A stretch of 64,000 nt of DNA from Pseudomonas sp. S31. GTDB lineage: Bacteria; Pseudomonadota; Gammaproteobacteria; Pseudomonadales; Pseudomonadaceae. The DNA lies in contig NZ_JACVVE010000010.1 in assembly GCF_016648105.1 (NCBI RefSeq), positions 62,001 to 126,000 of the forward strand. The letters run 5' to 3'. This document shows positions 21,365 through 31,867 of the stretch, piece after piece. Numbering within the stretch: the first letter of the stretch is position 1; each line of letters starts with the position of its first letter. The position numbers and the translations under genes were made by a program. The notes beneath the pieces were generated by a model. That model saw only the letters and a list, made by a program, of their open reading frames with translations, did not search any database and had not been told where the DNA came from.

Positions 21365-22109
21365 CGGGGTAGGCCCTTGGCAGGAACTGCATCTCGGCCA
21401 GCAACAGGCCCAGGTGCTCGGTGTGCAGGCCTTGGCGGCCGCTCAGGTAGAAGTGGCTGGCGGCCTTGGGCAGCGGCAGTTCGACCGACTCGAAGGTCGC
21501 CATCACCTGTTGCAGCCAGGCCGCACCGACGCTGGCGGGGTCGGCGGCGATGCCAGCTGCTGCCAGGTTGGTCTCCTTATCGCTGCCGGCGGTGAGCTCG
21601 ACGGTGAAGCGCCACAGCGCTGGAATGGCCGCGAGCATGCGTCGGCGGCTCTCGTCGGTGCCGCCACCCAGGCGTTGTACCCACTCGCTGGAGCGACGCA
21701 GGTGGTAGGTGACTTCCTTCAAGGCCTTGGCGGCGATGCCGGCGATGCGCTCGTCGCTGGAGCCGGCCAGGCCCTGGAGCACGGCGAAATGCCAGGCGTC
21801 GTAGAAGAACTGCTTGGTCATGGTCACGGCGAAATCGCCATTCGGTTGCTCGACCAGCAGCAGGTTGCGAAACGCCCGCTCGTCACGGCGGAAGGCCAGG
21901 GCGTCGGCGTCGCGGCCGTCATCGAGCAGCTCGGCCGCATATTCCAGCCAGTTGCGTGCCTGGCCGACCAGATCGAGGCCGACGTTCATCAAGGCCAGTT
22001 CTTCTTCCAGCGCCGGCGCGTGGCCGCACCACTCGCACAGGCGCTGGCCCTGGATCAGGGCGCTGTCGCCGAGCAGCAGCAGGTAGGGGATGAGATCGTG
22101 CTTGTGCAT
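21351..22109 (-). CDS. paaC: PaaC, structural subunit of phenylacetyl-CoA epoxidase
   Basis: The 252-residue, mostly helical, ferritin-like protein begins MHKHDLIPYLLLLGDSAL and contains EEELALMNVGLDLVGQAR near residue 40. In the characterised enzyme PaaC forms a stable heterodimer with PaaA but lacks a full diiron site. I chose ATG 22109 over 22121 because the family starts there. It begins 8 bp after the paaB stop. Confidence 0.95.
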   Translation of the reverse strand: MHKHDLIPYLLLLGDSALIQGQRLCEWCGHAPALEEELALMNVGLDLVGQARNWLEYAAELLDDGRDADALAFRRDERAFRNLLLVEQPNGDFAVTMTKQFFYDAWHFAVLQGLAGSSDERIAGIAAKALKEVTYHLRRSSEWVQRLGGGTDESRRRMLAAIPALWRFTVELTAGSDKETNLAAAGIAADPASVGAAWLQQVMATFESVELPLPKAASHFYLSGRQGLHTEHLGLLLAEMQFLPRAYPDATW

Positions 22110-22117
22110 GGCCAACC

Positions 22118-22399
22118 TCACATGTGCCCGACTTCGTCGGGCAGTTCATAGAAGCTGGCGTGGCGGTAGACCTTGTCGTCCGAGGGTGCGAACAGCGGGT
22201 CTTTCTCGTCGGGCGAGGAGGCGGTGATCAGTGCCGAGGGCACCACCCACAGGCTCACGCCTTCGCTGCGGCGGGTGTACAGCTCGCGGGCGTTCTCGAT
22301 GGCCATCGCGGCGTCGGCGGCGTGCACGCTGCCGACGTGCTTGTGGTTGAGGCCGTGCTTGCTGCGCACGAACACTTCGTAGAGGGTCCAGGTTGACAT
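22118..22399 (-). CDS. paaB: PaaB, small subunit of phenylacetyl-CoA epoxidase
   Basis: The 93-residue protein (MSTWTLYEVFVRSKHG, then NHKHVGSVHAADA) has the normal size and sequence pattern of PaaB, which bridges PaaAC heterodimers. The frame is open further upstream, but the family length fixes the start at ATG 22399, 25 bp after the paaA stop. Confidence 0.95.
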   Translation of the reverse strand: MSTWTLYEVFVRSKHGLNHKHVGSVHAADAAMAIENARELYTRRSEGVSLWVVPSALITASSPDEKDPLFAPSDDKVYRHASFYELPDEVGHM

Positions 22400-22424
22400 A
22401 TTCGATCTCCGCATCAGTCGCCGT

Positions 22425-23414
22425 TCAGGCGGCGTTCTTGTTCTGTTGCTTGCGTGCATAGGCCACGGCCGCCTCGCGTACCCAGGCACCATCCTCGATG
22501 GCCTGGCGCCGGGTGGCGACGCGCTCCTGGTTGCACGGGCCGTTGCCCTTGATGACTTCGTAGAACTCGTCCCACTGGATCTCGCCGAAGTCGTAGTGGC
22601 CGCGTTCGGCGTTCCACTTCAGCTCAGGGTCGGGCGCGGTGCAGCCCAGCAGCTCCAGCTGCGGCACGGTCTGGTCGATGAAGCGCTGGCGCAGTTCGTC
22701 GTTGGTCTGGCGCTTGATCTTCCAGGCCATCGACTGGGCGCTGTTGGGGGAATGTTCGTCGCTGGGGCCGAACATCATCAGCGACGGCCACCACAGGCGG
22801 TTGATGGCGTCCTGAACCATGTCGCGCTGCGCCTGGGTGCCGTGGCGCATCATGGTCAGGAGGAGTTCGTAGCCCTGGCGCTGGTGGAAGCTCTCTTCCT
22901 TGCAGATGCGGATCATGGCGCGGGCGTAGGGGCCGTACGAGGTGCGCTGGAGTACCACCTGGTTGACGATGGCAGCGCCATCGACCAGCCAGCCCACCGC
23001 GCCCATGTCGGCCCAGCTCAGGGTCGGGTAGTTGAAGATGCTCGAATACTTGGCTTTGCCGCTGTGCAGCTTGGCGACTTCTTCGTCGCGGTCGGCGCCG
23101 AGGGTTTCCATGGCGCTGTACAGGTACAGGCCATGGCCGGCTTCGTCCTGGATCTTGGCCATCAGTTGCAGCTTGCGCTTGAGGCTCGGGGCGCGGGTGA
23201 CCCAGTTGCCTTCGGGCAGCATGCCGACGATTTCCGAGTGGGCGTGCTGGGAGATCTGCCGGATCAGGGTCTGGCGGTAGGCCTCGGGCATCCAGTTCTT
23301 GGCTTCGATCTTGATTTCGGCGTCGATCTTTTCCTGGAAGTTGCGCTCTTCGGGCGACATCTCTTCCAGCGACTTGACGCGCTTGACTCCGGTTTCCACT
23401 AGCTGTGCGTACAT
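22425..23414 (-). CDS. paaA: PaaA, catalytic subunit of phenylacetyl-CoA 1,2-epoxidase
   Basis: The 329-residue diiron oxygenase subunit has two ExxH ligand motifs (QDEAGHG and CKEESFHQ) in a four-helix bundle. It inserts oxygen into the aromatic ring of phenylacetyl-CoA. Translation starts at ATG 23414 behind AGGAG, and a promoter with a palindromic site lies directly upstream (23443-23471). It leads the minus-strand paaABCDE unit. Confidence 0.96.
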   Translation of the reverse strand: MYAQLVETGVKRVKSLEEMSPEERNFQEKIDAEIKIEAKNWMPEAYRQTLIRQISQHAHSEIVGMLPEGNWVTRAPSLKRKLQLMAKIQDEAGHGLYLYSAMETLGADRDEEVAKLHSGKAKYSSIFNYPTLSWADMGAVGWLVDGAAIVNQVVLQRTSYGPYARAMIRICKEESFHQRQGYELLLTMMRHGTQAQRDMVQDAINRLWWPSLMMFGPSDEHSPNSAQSMAWKIKRQTNDELRQRFIDQTVPQLELLGCTAPDPELKWNAERGHYDFGEIQWDEFYEVIKGNGPCNQERVATRRQAIEDGAWVREAAVAYARKQQNKNAA

Positions 23415-23442
23415 GGCTCGACTCCTGCGAAAGCATGAGTCA

Positions 23443-23508
23443 TTTGTAAGCGATACAAAATTAAACGTCAAACTGTTTCATGTGTATCAGATATAATTTG
23501 TGTATCGC
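23443..23508 (-). promoter_or_regulatory. paaA promoter with palindrome and GCGATAC repeats (candidate PaaX operator)
   Basis: On the minus strand TTGACG (23471-23466) is followed 17 bp later by TACAAA (23448-23443), a good sigma-70 spacing. The -10 lies inside the palindrome TTTGTA-N5-TACAAA (23443-23459). The heptamer GCGATAC (23450-23456) recurs as its complement GTATCGC at 23502-23508, 52 bp away. The same heptamer is present before paaF and paaY, so it is a candidate PaaX recognition element. That assignment is inference. Confidence 0.6.
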
Positions 23509-23512
23509 TTTG

Positions 23513-23592
23513 CTGGCCTCTTCGCGGGTAAACCCGCTCCTACAGGGGGCAAGGAAACGTGTAGGAGCGGGTTTACCCGCGAAGAGGCCGGC
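23513..23592. repeat. REP pair
   Basis: Two full units in opposite orientation (23521-23543 and 23561-23583), extended by CTGGCCTC / GAGGCCGG arms, form a large hairpin between the paaA promoter and the paaK terminator. Confidence 0.92.
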
Positions 23593-23603
23593 AGAAAAAA
23601 TGC

Positions 23604-23632
23604 AAAAAAAAGCCCCGGACCATGCCGGGGCT
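23604..23632 (-). terminator. Rho-independent terminator after paaK
   Basis: On the minus strand AGCCCCGG, a six-base loop and CCGGGGCT are followed by eight U residues (23611-23604), about 18 bp past the paaK stop. This is a textbook terminator. It closes the paaFGHIJK unit and isolates it from paaA. Confidence 0.9.
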
Positions 23633-23649
23633 GAAGGTGTGCAGCTGTA

Positions 23650-24969
<1,320 letters not shown>

Positions 24970-25079
24970 GGCTTCACTCGGATTGTTCTTGTACGTCGGC
25001 CGCCAGGGCGCAGCGGCTTACCGTGAGTGTCATGGACGCAGCATAACCGGCGGCGTCGCGTTCAGTAACAGGCCATTGG

Positions 25080-26300
25080 TCAGAGGCGCTCGATGACCAT
25101 GGCGATGCCTTGGCCGACGCCGATGCACATGGTGCACAGGGCATAGCGGCCGGCGTTTTCTTCCAGCTCATGCAGCGCGGTGGTGACCAGGCGCGCGCCG
25201 CTCATGCCCAGCGGGTGGCCCAGGGCGATGGCGCCGCCGTTGGGGTTGACCCGTGGGTCGTCGTCGGCCAGACCCAGCTCGCGCAGTACGGCCAGGCCCT
25301 GGGCGGCGAACGCCTCATTGAGCTCGATGACGTCCATGTCGGCCAGCGACAGGTTGGTCAGCTCCAGCACCTTGCGCGTCGCCGGCACCGGGCCGATGCC
25401 CATGATGCGCGGCTCGACCCCGGCCACCGCCATGCCGACGATGCGCCCGCGGGCCTTGAGGCCGTGGCGGCGGGCGGCTTCGCTGCTGGCCAGGAGCACG
25501 GCGCAGGCACCGTCATTGACGCCCGATGCGTTTCCGGCGGTCACGCTGCCGCCACTGCGGAACGGCGTGCCGAGTCTGGCCAGTTGCTCGAGGGTGGTGT
25601 CGCCACGTGGGTGTTCGTCGTGCTCCACGCGCAGGGCCGGGCCTTTGCGCTGGGGGATTTCCACCGCGACGATCTCTTGCGCCAGGCGCCCACGGGCCTG
25701 GGCTGCTGCTGCCTTGTGCTGGCTGCGCAGGGCGAAGGCGTCCTGGTCAGCGCGCGAGATGCCGAACTGCTCGGCAACGTTCTCGGCAGTTTCCGGCATC
25801 GAATCGATGCCATATTCGTTCTGCATCAGGGTGTTGACGAAACGCCAGCCAATGGTCGTGTCGAACAGCTCGGCGCTGCGGCCAAAGGCCTGTTCCGACT
25901 TGCCCATGACGAACGGCGCGCGCGACATCGATTCGACGCCGCCGGCCAGCATCAGCCCGGCCTCGCCGCAGCGCAAGGCACGAGCCGCGCTGCCGATGGC
26001 ATCCAGGCCCGAACCGCACAGGCGGTTGAGGGTGGTGCCGGGCACGCTGGTCGGCAACCCGGCCAGCAGGCTGGCCATGCGCGCGACGTTGCGGTTGTCT
26101 TCGCCGGCCTGGTTGGCGCAGCCGAGGATCACATCGTCGATGGCCTGCCAGTCCAGGTTCGGGTGGCGCTCGACCAGCGCCTTGATCGGCACGGCCGCCA
26201 GGTCGTCGGGGCGCACCCGGCTCAAGGCGCCGGCGTAGCGGCCGATCGGGGTGCGCACGGCATCGATGATCAGGGCGTCGAAGGGTTTGTAGTCAGTCAT
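25080..26300 (-). CDS. paaJ: PaaJ, 3-oxoadipyl-CoA / 3-oxo-5,6-dehydrosuberyl-CoA thiolase
   Basis: The 406-residue thiolase has nucleophile Cys95 in NRLCGSG, His362 in GHPLGMSG and Cys392 in TMCIGVG. It catalyses both thiolytic cleavages of the pathway, releasing acetyl-CoA and finally succinyl-CoA. It overlaps the paaI end by 8 bp. Confidence 0.96.
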   Translation of the reverse strand: MTDYKPFDALIIDAVRTPIGRYAGALSRVRPDDLAAVPIKALVERHPNLDWQAIDDVILGCANQAGEDNRNVARMASLLAGLPTSVPGTTLNRLCGSGLDAIGSAARALRCGEAGLMLAGGVESMSRAPFVMGKSEQAFGRSAELFDTTIGWRFVNTLMQNEYGIDSMPETAENVAEQFGISRADQDAFALRSQHKAAAAQARGRLAQEIVAVEIPQRKGPALRVEHDEHPRGDTTLEQLARLGTPFRSGGSVTAGNASGVNDGACAVLLASSEAARRHGLKARGRIVGMAVAGVEPRIMGIGPVPATRKVLELTNLSLADMDVIELNEAFAAQGLAVLRELGLADDDPRVNPNGGAIALGHPLGMSGARLVTTALHELEENAGRYALCTMCIGVGQGIAMVIERL

Positions 26301-26748
26301 CTTGGGTCTCCTGCGCCAGCACCGTGCCGCGCACTTGATAGGATTTGCCGCGGAACAGGGCGATCAGCTCGCCGCGCTGGTTTTCGATGCGCACGTCATA
26401 AACGCCGGTGCGGCCTTTGCGGCTTTGTTCGAGGGCCGTGGCGCGCAACAGATCGTCGTGCAGCGCCGGAGCGATGTAGTCGATGCAGCAACCCTGGGCC
26501 ACGGTGGCCTTGTCCTGGCTGTTGCAGGCGAAGGCGAAGGCCGAGTCGGCCAGGGCGAACAGGAAGCCGCCGTGGCAGGTGCCGTGGCCCTGGAGCATGT
26601 CGGCGCGCACGCGCATGCCGAGGCTGGCCTGGCCGGGGCTGACTTCGAGCAGTTCGATGCCCAGGGCCTGGGTGGCGGTGTCGCGGGCGTACAGGGTCTC
26701 GGCGCAGGCTTTGGCCAAGGCTTCCGGTGAGCGGTAGGGGGCGGTCAT
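26293..26748 (-). CDS. paaI: PaaI, hotdog-fold acyl-CoA thioesterase
   Basis: The 151-residue thioesterase carries the family motif [14 protein letters not shown], with the catalytic aspartate, near the middle. PaaI hydrolyses ring-hydroxylated or stalled phenylacetyl-CoA derivatives to free CoA. I start it at ATG 26748 ([12 protein letters not shown]), which overlaps the paaH stop by 4 bp (ATGA). The longer open frame upstream lies inside paaH. Confidence 0.95.
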   Translation of the reverse strand: MTAPYRSPEALAKACAETLYARDTATQALGIELLEVSPGQASLGMRVRADMLQGHGTCHGGFLFALADSAFAFACNSQDKATVAQGCCIDYIAPALHDDLLRATALEQSRKGRTGVYDVRIENQRGELIALFRGKSYQVRGTVLAQETQDD

Positions 26749-28277
26749 ACAGGCGAACTCCCAGTGAGCAGGGTGGCGCCCTCGGCCTGGCTGCGGCGCA
26801 GCAGCAGCGACGGGCGGTAGCGGCTTTCGCCATAGCTGCGTTGCAGGTGGTCGAGCACCTTCAGGGTGTAGCCAACGCCGATCTGTTCGGCCCAGGCCAG
26901 CGGGCCGCGTGGGTAGTTGACCCCGGCGCACATGGCCAGGTCGATGTCGGCGCCGCTGCCGACCCCTTGCAGCACTGCGTCGGCGGCTTCGTTGGCGAGC
27001 ATGGCCACGGTGCGCAGTACCACCAGGCCAGGCAGGTCGGCGATACCGGTGACCTTCAGGCCGGCGCGCTGCAGCAGCGCCACTGCCTGGTCGCGGGCTT
27101 CGGCACTGGTGTCGGCCGACCAGCTGATGGCGATGCGCGAGGCGGCCTGGTAGTCCAAGGCCAGGTCGAGCAGCACCAGGTTGCGCAGGCCGTCGTCACG
27201 GGCGCGCTCGCTGGCCAGGCGGCCATCGGAGAGGGCCAGCGTGGCGTCGCCGACGCGGATCAGGCCAGTGCCTGCGCGCTCGGTAATGCCCACGCCGCTG
27301 TCACGTAGGCGCTGCAGCAGAGGTTGCATCACCCCCAACTGGCCTTCGACCACGCAGGTTTCAGCGTGAGCCTGGCTATGCAGCTCGGCGGCAGCTGGGC
27401 GTTCGGCATCATCGGCGTAGCGATAGAAGCCCTGGCCACTCTTGCGCCCCAGCCGCCCGGCGTCGACCAGTTCCTTTTGCACCAGCGAAGGCTGGAAGCG
27501 GAAATCGCCGTAGAAGGCTTCGAACACCGAACAGGTGACGGCGTAATTGACGTCATGGCCGATCAGGTCGGTGAGTTCGAAGGCGCCCATGCGAAAACCG
27601 CCGGCATCGCGCAGCAGGGCGTCGAGGGTCGCGCAGTCGGCGGCGCCTTCCTGCAGCAGCCGCAGGCTTTCGGCGTAGAAGGGCCGGGCCACGCGGTTGA
27701 CGATGAAGCCCGGCGTCGAGCGGGCGTGAACCGGTTTCTTGCCCCAGGCCTTGGCCGTTTCGTAGAGCAGGGCGGCAATCGCCGGGTCGCTGGCCAGGCC
27801 CGAGACGATCTCGACCAGCGCCATCAACGGCGCAGGGTTGAAGAAGTGCATGCCCACGACCTGCTGTGGTCGTTGCAGGCCGGCGGCCAGACTGGTGATC
27901 GACAACGATGAGGTGTTGCTGGCGAGGATGCAGTCCGACCCGCACAGGCCTTCGAGTTGGCGCAGCAGGTCTTGCTTGACCTGCAGGTTCTCGACGATGG
28001 CCTCGATCACCAGCCGGGCGTCGGCCAGGCCCTCAATCGCCTCCACCGGTTGCAGGCGGGCGCTGATGGCCTCGCGTGCGGCGCCTTGCAGCTTGCCTTT
28101 CTCCACCAGGCGGCCGAGCTGGCGGTCGATGCCGGTTATCGCTTGCGCGGCGGCGCCGGGGCGGTTGTCGTAGAGCTTCACCGGGTGGCCGGCCTGCGCC
28201 GCCACCTGGGCGATACCGGCGCCCATGGCGCCAGCCCCGATCACCGCGACCAGGGCATTGCTGTCGAGTGCGCTCAT
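26745..28277 (-). CDS. paaH: PaaH, 3-hydroxyadipyl-CoA dehydrogenase
   Basis: The 510-residue protein has an N-terminal NAD-binding Rossmann fold (VIGAGAMGAGIAQVAAQAG), the dehydrogenase motif GMHFFNPAPLM near residue 140 and two copies of the C-terminal 3HCDH helical domain, as in the long PaaH/PaaC-type enzymes. It oxidises (3S)-3-hydroxyadipyl-CoA to 3-oxoadipyl-CoA with NAD. It starts 2 bp after the paaG stop. Confidence 0.95.
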   Translation of the reverse strand: MSALDSNALVAVIGAGAMGAGIAQVAAQAGHPVKLYDNRPGAAAQAITGIDRQLGRLVEKGKLQGAAREAISARLQPVEAIEGLADARLVIEAIVENLQVKQDLLRQLEGLCGSDCILASNTSSLSITSLAAGLQRPQQVVGMHFFNPAPLMALVEIVSGLASDPAIAALLYETAKAWGKKPVHARSTPGFIVNRVARPFYAESLRLLQEGAADCATLDALLRDAGGFRMGAFELTDLIGHDVNYAVTCSVFEAFYGDFRFQPSLVQKELVDAGRLGRKSGQGFYRYADDAERPAAAELHSQAHAETCVVEGQLGVMQPLLQRLRDSGVGITERAGTGLIRVGDATLALSDGRLASERARDDGLRNLVLLDLALDYQAASRIAISWSADTSAEARDQAVALLQRAGLKVTGIADLPGLVVLRTVAMLANEAADAVLQGVGSGADIDLAMCAGVNYPRGPLAWAEQIGVGYTLKVLDHLQRSYGESRYRPSLLLRRSQAEGATLLTGSSPV

Positions 28278-28279
28278 GC

Positions 28280-29071
28280 TCAGCGCCCCTTGAACGCAGG
28301 TGTGCGTTTGTTCATGAAAGCGCTGACGCCTTCGCGGTAGTCCTCGCTGCGCCCGGCCAGGCGTTGCAGGTCGCGTTCCAGCTCCAGCTGCTGGTCGAAA
28401 CCGTTGTCGAAGCTGGCGTTGAGGCTGCGCTTGATCAGGGCCAGGCCGTAGGTGGGCTGGCTGGCCAGGTGGCGGGCCAGCGCCAGGGCCTGGTCACGCA
28501 ACTCGGCGTCGTCGACCACCTGATGGATCAACCCCCAGCGCTCGGCTTGCTCGGCGCTCAGGCGTTCTCCGAGCATGGCCAGGGCCTTGGCTCGGGCCAT
28601 GCCGACCAGGCGCGGCAGCAGCCAGGTGCCGCCGGAGTCCGGGACCAGGCCGATCTTGCAGAACGCCTGGATGAAGTTGGCCGAGCGGGCGGCCAGCACC
28701 AGGTCGCAGGCCAGCGGAATGTTCGCCCCGGCGCCAGCGGCAACGCCGTTGACGGCGCAGATGACTGGCAGTGGCAGGTCGCGCAGGGTGCGCACCAGCG
28801 GGTTGTAGAACTGCTCGATGGACACGCCCAGGTCCGGCATCTCGGCGCCCGGGGCCACGTTACGGTCGGACAGGTCCTGACCGGCGCAAAAGCCGCGACC
28901 TTCGCCGGTCAGCAGTAACACACGAACGTCCTTGCTCTGGCGCACCTGCTTGAGCGCTTCACGCACCTCCAGGTGCATCTGCGTGTTGAAGCTGTTCAGT
29001 TGCTCGGGGCGGTTCAGCGAGAGGAGGGCGACACCGTCCTCGATGGAAAACAGAATGTGTTCGAAAGTCAT
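28280..29071 (-). CDS. paaG: PaaG, 1,2-epoxyphenylacetyl-CoA isomerase
   Basis: The 263-residue crotonase has the oxyanion motifs CAGQDL and GAGANIPL, and the isomerase aspartate in GLVPDSGG. The two hydratase glutamates are not kept, which fits an isomerase. It turns the ring 1,2-epoxide into oxepin-CoA and also isomerises later dehydroadipyl-CoA intermediates. The paaF stop lies about 33 bp upstream. Confidence 0.95.
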   Translation of the reverse strand: MTFEHILFSIEDGVALLSLNRPEQLNSFNTQMHLEVREALKQVRQSKDVRVLLLTGEGRGFCAGQDLSDRNVAPGAEMPDLGVSIEQFYNPLVRTLRDLPLPVICAVNGVAAGAGANIPLACDLVLAARSANFIQAFCKIGLVPDSGGTWLLPRLVGMARAKALAMLGERLSAEQAERWGLIHQVVDDAELRDQALALARHLASQPTYGLALIKRSLNASFDNGFDQQLELERDLQRLAGRSEDYREGVSAFMNKRTPAFKGR

Positions 29072-29104
29072 GGCGTGCTCGCTCGGTCAATCGATGGGAG
29101 GGGC

Positions 29105-29878
29105 TCAGCAACCTTTGAAGTGCGCCGGGCGTTTTTCCTGGAAGGCGCGGATGCCTTCAGCGCGGTCGGCGGTACCGGCCAGCAGGGTGAAGGCGTGGCG
29201 CTCGAAGCGCAGGCCGCTGGCCAGGTCCAGGTCGCCAGCCTTGAGCACGGCTTCCTTGGCCAGGCGTACCGCGAGCGGCGCCTTGGCGGCGATGCCACGG
29301 GCGACCTGCAGGGCGCGTTCGACGGTCAGTTCGGGCTGGGTGATTTCGCTGATCAGGCCGGCTTGCAAGGCATGCCGGGCAGTGATGGCTTCGCCGCCGA
29401 GCACCATCTGCATGGCAAGAGGCTTGCCCACGGCGCGCAGCAGGCGCTGGGTGCCTCCGGCGCCAGGGATGATGCCGAGGTTGATCTCTGGCTGGCCGAA
29501 GCGGGCGTCGTCGCCGGCGATCACGATGTCGGCGCACATCACCAGTTCGCAGCCGCCGCCCAGGGCGTAGCCGTTGACCGCGGCGATCAATGGTTTGGCG
29601 AATGCGGCGATGCGCTGCCAGTGGGCAACGCGGGGGTCGTCGAGGATGCCGACCAGGTCGCGTTCGGCCATTTCACGGATGTCTGCCCCGGCGGCGAAAG
29701 CCTTGCGGCTGCCGGTGATGACCACGGCGCGGGTGTGCTCGTCGGCGTCGGCAGCGGCCAGTTCGGCAGCGAGTTCGGCGAGCAGTTCGGTGCACAGGGC
29801 GTTGAGCGCTTCGGGCCGTTGCAGGGTGATCAGGCGAACGCCGTTTTCAGGCGCCTGAATTGCGATGAAACGAGGCAT
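29105..29878 (-). CDS. paaF: PaaF, 2,3-dehydroadipyl-CoA hydratase
   Basis: The 257-residue enoyl-CoA hydratase has both catalytic glutamates (GGGCELVMCAD and FGQPEINLG) and the GIIPGAGGTQRL segment. It hydrates 2,3-dehydroadipyl-CoA. It is the first gene of the minus-strand paaFGHIJK unit; ATG 29878 follows GAGGACC. The frame is open 30 bp further upstream, but that start is weaker. Confidence 0.95.
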   Translation of the reverse strand: MPRFIAIQAPENGVRLITLQRPEALNALCTELLAELAAELAAADADEHTRAVVITGSRKAFAAGADIREMAERDLVGILDDPRVAHWQRIAAFAKPLIAAVNGYALGGGCELVMCADIVIAGDDARFGQPEINLGIIPGAGGTQRLLRAVGKPLAMQMVLGGEAITARHALQAGLISEITQPELTVERALQVARGIAAKAPLAVRLAKEAVLKAGDLDLASGLRFERHAFTLLAGTADRAEGIRAFQEKRPAHFKGC

Positions 29879-29971
29879 GTCGTGGTCCTCAGGCTGCTCG
29901 CACGGCACATCGGGTGGCCGGCATTTCTTGGAATTGTCTGCAGGGGCGGCGAGGTGCGCCCAGGTGGAGCC

Positions 29972-30114
29972 AGTATAAGCATTATGCGATACGTAAAAGC
30001 AAACAAAATAAGATAATGCGTATCCTATCGTATGAAGGTGTGATCGTGTGCTTCGCTGTTAATTAGATGAATAAAGGGCTGAAAGGGCGTTGACTCGAAA
30101 CCAAATTGCGATAC
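29972..30114. promoter_or_regulatory. Divergent paaF / paaY control region with repeated GCGATAC motif
   Basis: Between paaF (minus) and paaY (plus) the heptamer GCGATAC occurs at 29986-29992 and 30108-30114. An inverted pair GATACG (29988-29993) / CGTATC (30019-30024) lies between the genes. TATACT on the minus strand (29972-29977) is a likely -10 for paaF. On the plus strand TTGACT (30090-30095) is followed 16 bp later by TACAGG, overlapping the second heptamer, as a likely paaY promoter. The same motif stands at the paaA promoter, which suggests one regulator, most simply PaaX. Confidence 0.55.
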
Positions 30115-30153
30115 AGGATCTAAATAAATTCTGAATAATTTCGGAGAAATGGT

Positions 30154-30753
30154 ATGCCTTGCTTCCGCCTCGACGGCCTGACCCCCGTGGTCGACCCCAC
30201 CGCCTATGTGCACCCGAGCGCTGTGCTGATCGGCGATGTGATCGTGGGCCCGCGCTGCTACGTTGGTCCGTTGGCATCGCTGCGCGGGGACTTCGGGCGC
30301 ATCGTCCTGGAAGAAGGAGCGAACTTGCAGGATACCTGCGTGATGCATGGTTTCCCGGGTGGCGACACGGTGATCGAGCGCAACGGCCACGTCGGGCACG
30401 GTGCGGTGCTGCACGGTTGCCGGGTCGGCGAGGACGCCCTGATCGGTATGAATGCCGTGGTCATGGATGGCGCCCACATCGCGCCGCGCTGCATCGTCGG
30501 TGCCACGGCGTTCGTCAAGGCCGGCTTCGAATGCCCCGAACGCAGCCTGGTGATGGGTTCCCCTGCCCAGGTCAAGCGGCCGTTGACCGAGCAGGAGATT
30601 GCCTGGAAGCAGCGTGGTACCACCGAGTACCAGCGCCTGAGCGAGCGCTGCATGGCCAGCCTGGTCGAGTGCCCGCCGCTGACCGAAGCCGAGCCGCAGC
30701 GCCCGCGCATGGGTGACAACGGCTTCCGGCCCAAGGGCGAGGCGGGCGCATGA
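30154..30753 (+). CDS. paaY: PaaY, hexapeptide-repeat (gamma-carbonic-anhydrase-like) thioesterase
   Basis: The 199-residue protein is a left-handed beta-helix with repeated hexapeptides from about residue 10 to 140 ([20 protein letters not shown] and similar). In related systems PaaY is a thioesterase that removes dead-end ring-derived CoA esters and helps induce the pathway. Its start is preceded by CGGAGAAA. It is transcribed divergently from paaF and together with paaX. Confidence 0.94.
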   Translation: MPCFRLDGLTPVVDPTAYVHPSAVLIGDVIVGPRCYVGPLASLRGDFGRIVLEEGANLQDTCVMHGFPGGDTVIERNGHVGHGAVLHGCRVGEDALIGMNAVVMDGAHIAPRCIVGATAFVKAGFECPERSLVMGSPAQVKRPLTEQEIAWKQRGTTEYQRLSERCMASLVECPPLTEAEPQRPRMGDNGFRPKGEAGA

Positions 30754-30830
30754 ACCTGCCTGCGTCACGGCATGGCCAGGCGACCCGCCGCACAGGTATA
30801 GTCGGGGCTTTCTCCGCGCACAGTTCCTCC

Positions 30831-31760
30831 ATGAGCAACCTCGCCCCGCTGAATACCCTGATCACCCGCTTCCAGGAGCAGACCCCGATCCGCGCCAGTT
30901 CGTTGATCATCACCCTTTATGGGGATGCCATCGAACCCCATGGTGGCACGGTGTGGCTGGGCAGCCTGATCAACCTGCTGGAGCCGATCGGCATCAACGA
31001 GCGCCTGATCCGCACCTCGATCTTCCGTCTGACCAAGGAAGGCTGGCTGACGGCCGACAAGGTTGGCCGGCGCAGTTACTACAGCCTCACCGGCACCGGT
31101 CGGCGACGCTTCGAAAAGGCCTTCAAGCGGGTCTACAGCCCCAGCCAGCCGGCCTGGGATGGCGCCTGGACCCTGGTGCTGCTGTCGCAGCTGGACGCCG
31201 CCAAGCGCAAGGCCGTGCGCGAAGAGCTGGAATGGCAGGGCTTCGGTGCCATGGCGCCGAACCTGCTGGGTAGCCCACGCGCCGATCGCAGCGACCTGGC
31301 GGCGACCCTGCGCGAGTTGGAGGCGAGTGACGACAGTATCGTGTTCGAAACGCATACCCAGGAAGTGCTGGCCTCCAAGGCCATGCGTGCGCAGGTGCGG
31401 GAAAGCTGGCGCATCGACGAGCTGGGGCAGCAGTACAGCGAGTTCATCCAGCTGTTCCGGCCGCTGTGGCAGGGCTTGAAGGAGCAGGCCGAACTCGATG
31501 CCCAGGACTGCTTCCTGGCGCGTACCTTGCTGATCCATGAGTACCGCCGGTTGCTGCTGCGCGACCCACAGTTGCCCGAAGAGCTGTTGCCGGGGGATTG
31601 GGAGGGGCGTGCCGCGCGGCAGTTGTGCCGGAATTTGTATCGCTTGGTCTGGGCCAAGGCCGAGGCCTACCTGGGCGGTGCGCTGGAGACGGCCGATGGG
31701 CCGCTGCCGGATGTGAGCGAGAGTTTCTATCGGCGGTTTGGTGGGTTGAGGATGGATTGA
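30831..31760 (+). CDS. paaX: PaaX, phenylacetyl-CoA-responsive repressor
   Basis: The 309-residue GntR-like/PaaX-family regulator has an N-terminal winged helix (RASSLIITLYGDAI, LIRTSIFRLTKEGWL, GRRSYYSLTGTG) and a C-terminal ligand domain. It represses paa promoters until phenylacetyl-CoA binds. I use ATG 30831, which gives the usual family length and N-terminus (MSNLAPLNTLI). An upstream ATG at 30750, overlapping the paaY stop and behind GGCGAGG, would add 27 unconserved residues and cannot be excluded. Confidence 0.93.
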   Translation: MSNLAPLNTLITRFQEQTPIRASSLIITLYGDAIEPHGGTVWLGSLINLLEPIGINERLIRTSIFRLTKEGWLTADKVGRRSYYSLTGTGRRRFEKAFKRVYSPSQPAWDGAWTLVLLSQLDAAKRKAVREELEWQGFGAMAPNLLGSPRADRSDLAATLRELEASDDSIVFETHTQEVLASKAMRAQVRESWRIDELGQQYSEFIQLFRPLWQGLKEQAELDAQDCFLARTLLIHEYRRLLLRDPQLPEELLPGDWEGRAARQLCRNLYRLVWAKAEAYLGGALETADGPLPDVSESFYRRFGGLRMD

Positions 31761-31790
31761 GGGCCCCCGGATCTGCTCGGCGCCTGCACG

Positions 31791-31859
31791 GGCCTCTTCG
31801 CGGGTAAACCCGCTCCTACACGCGGTCCTGTAGGAGCGGGTTTACCCGCGAAGAGGCCC
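31791..31859. repeat. REP pair between paaX and the aldo/keto reductase gene
   Basis: Two full, oppositely oriented units (GGCCTCTTCGCGGGTAAACC and its mirror CGGGTTTACCCGCGAAGAGG) separated by a short GC-rich spacer form one large hairpin at the convergent gene ends, where it could also act as a bidirectional transcription stop. Confidence 0.92.
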
Positions 31860-31867
31860 GCTCAGAC

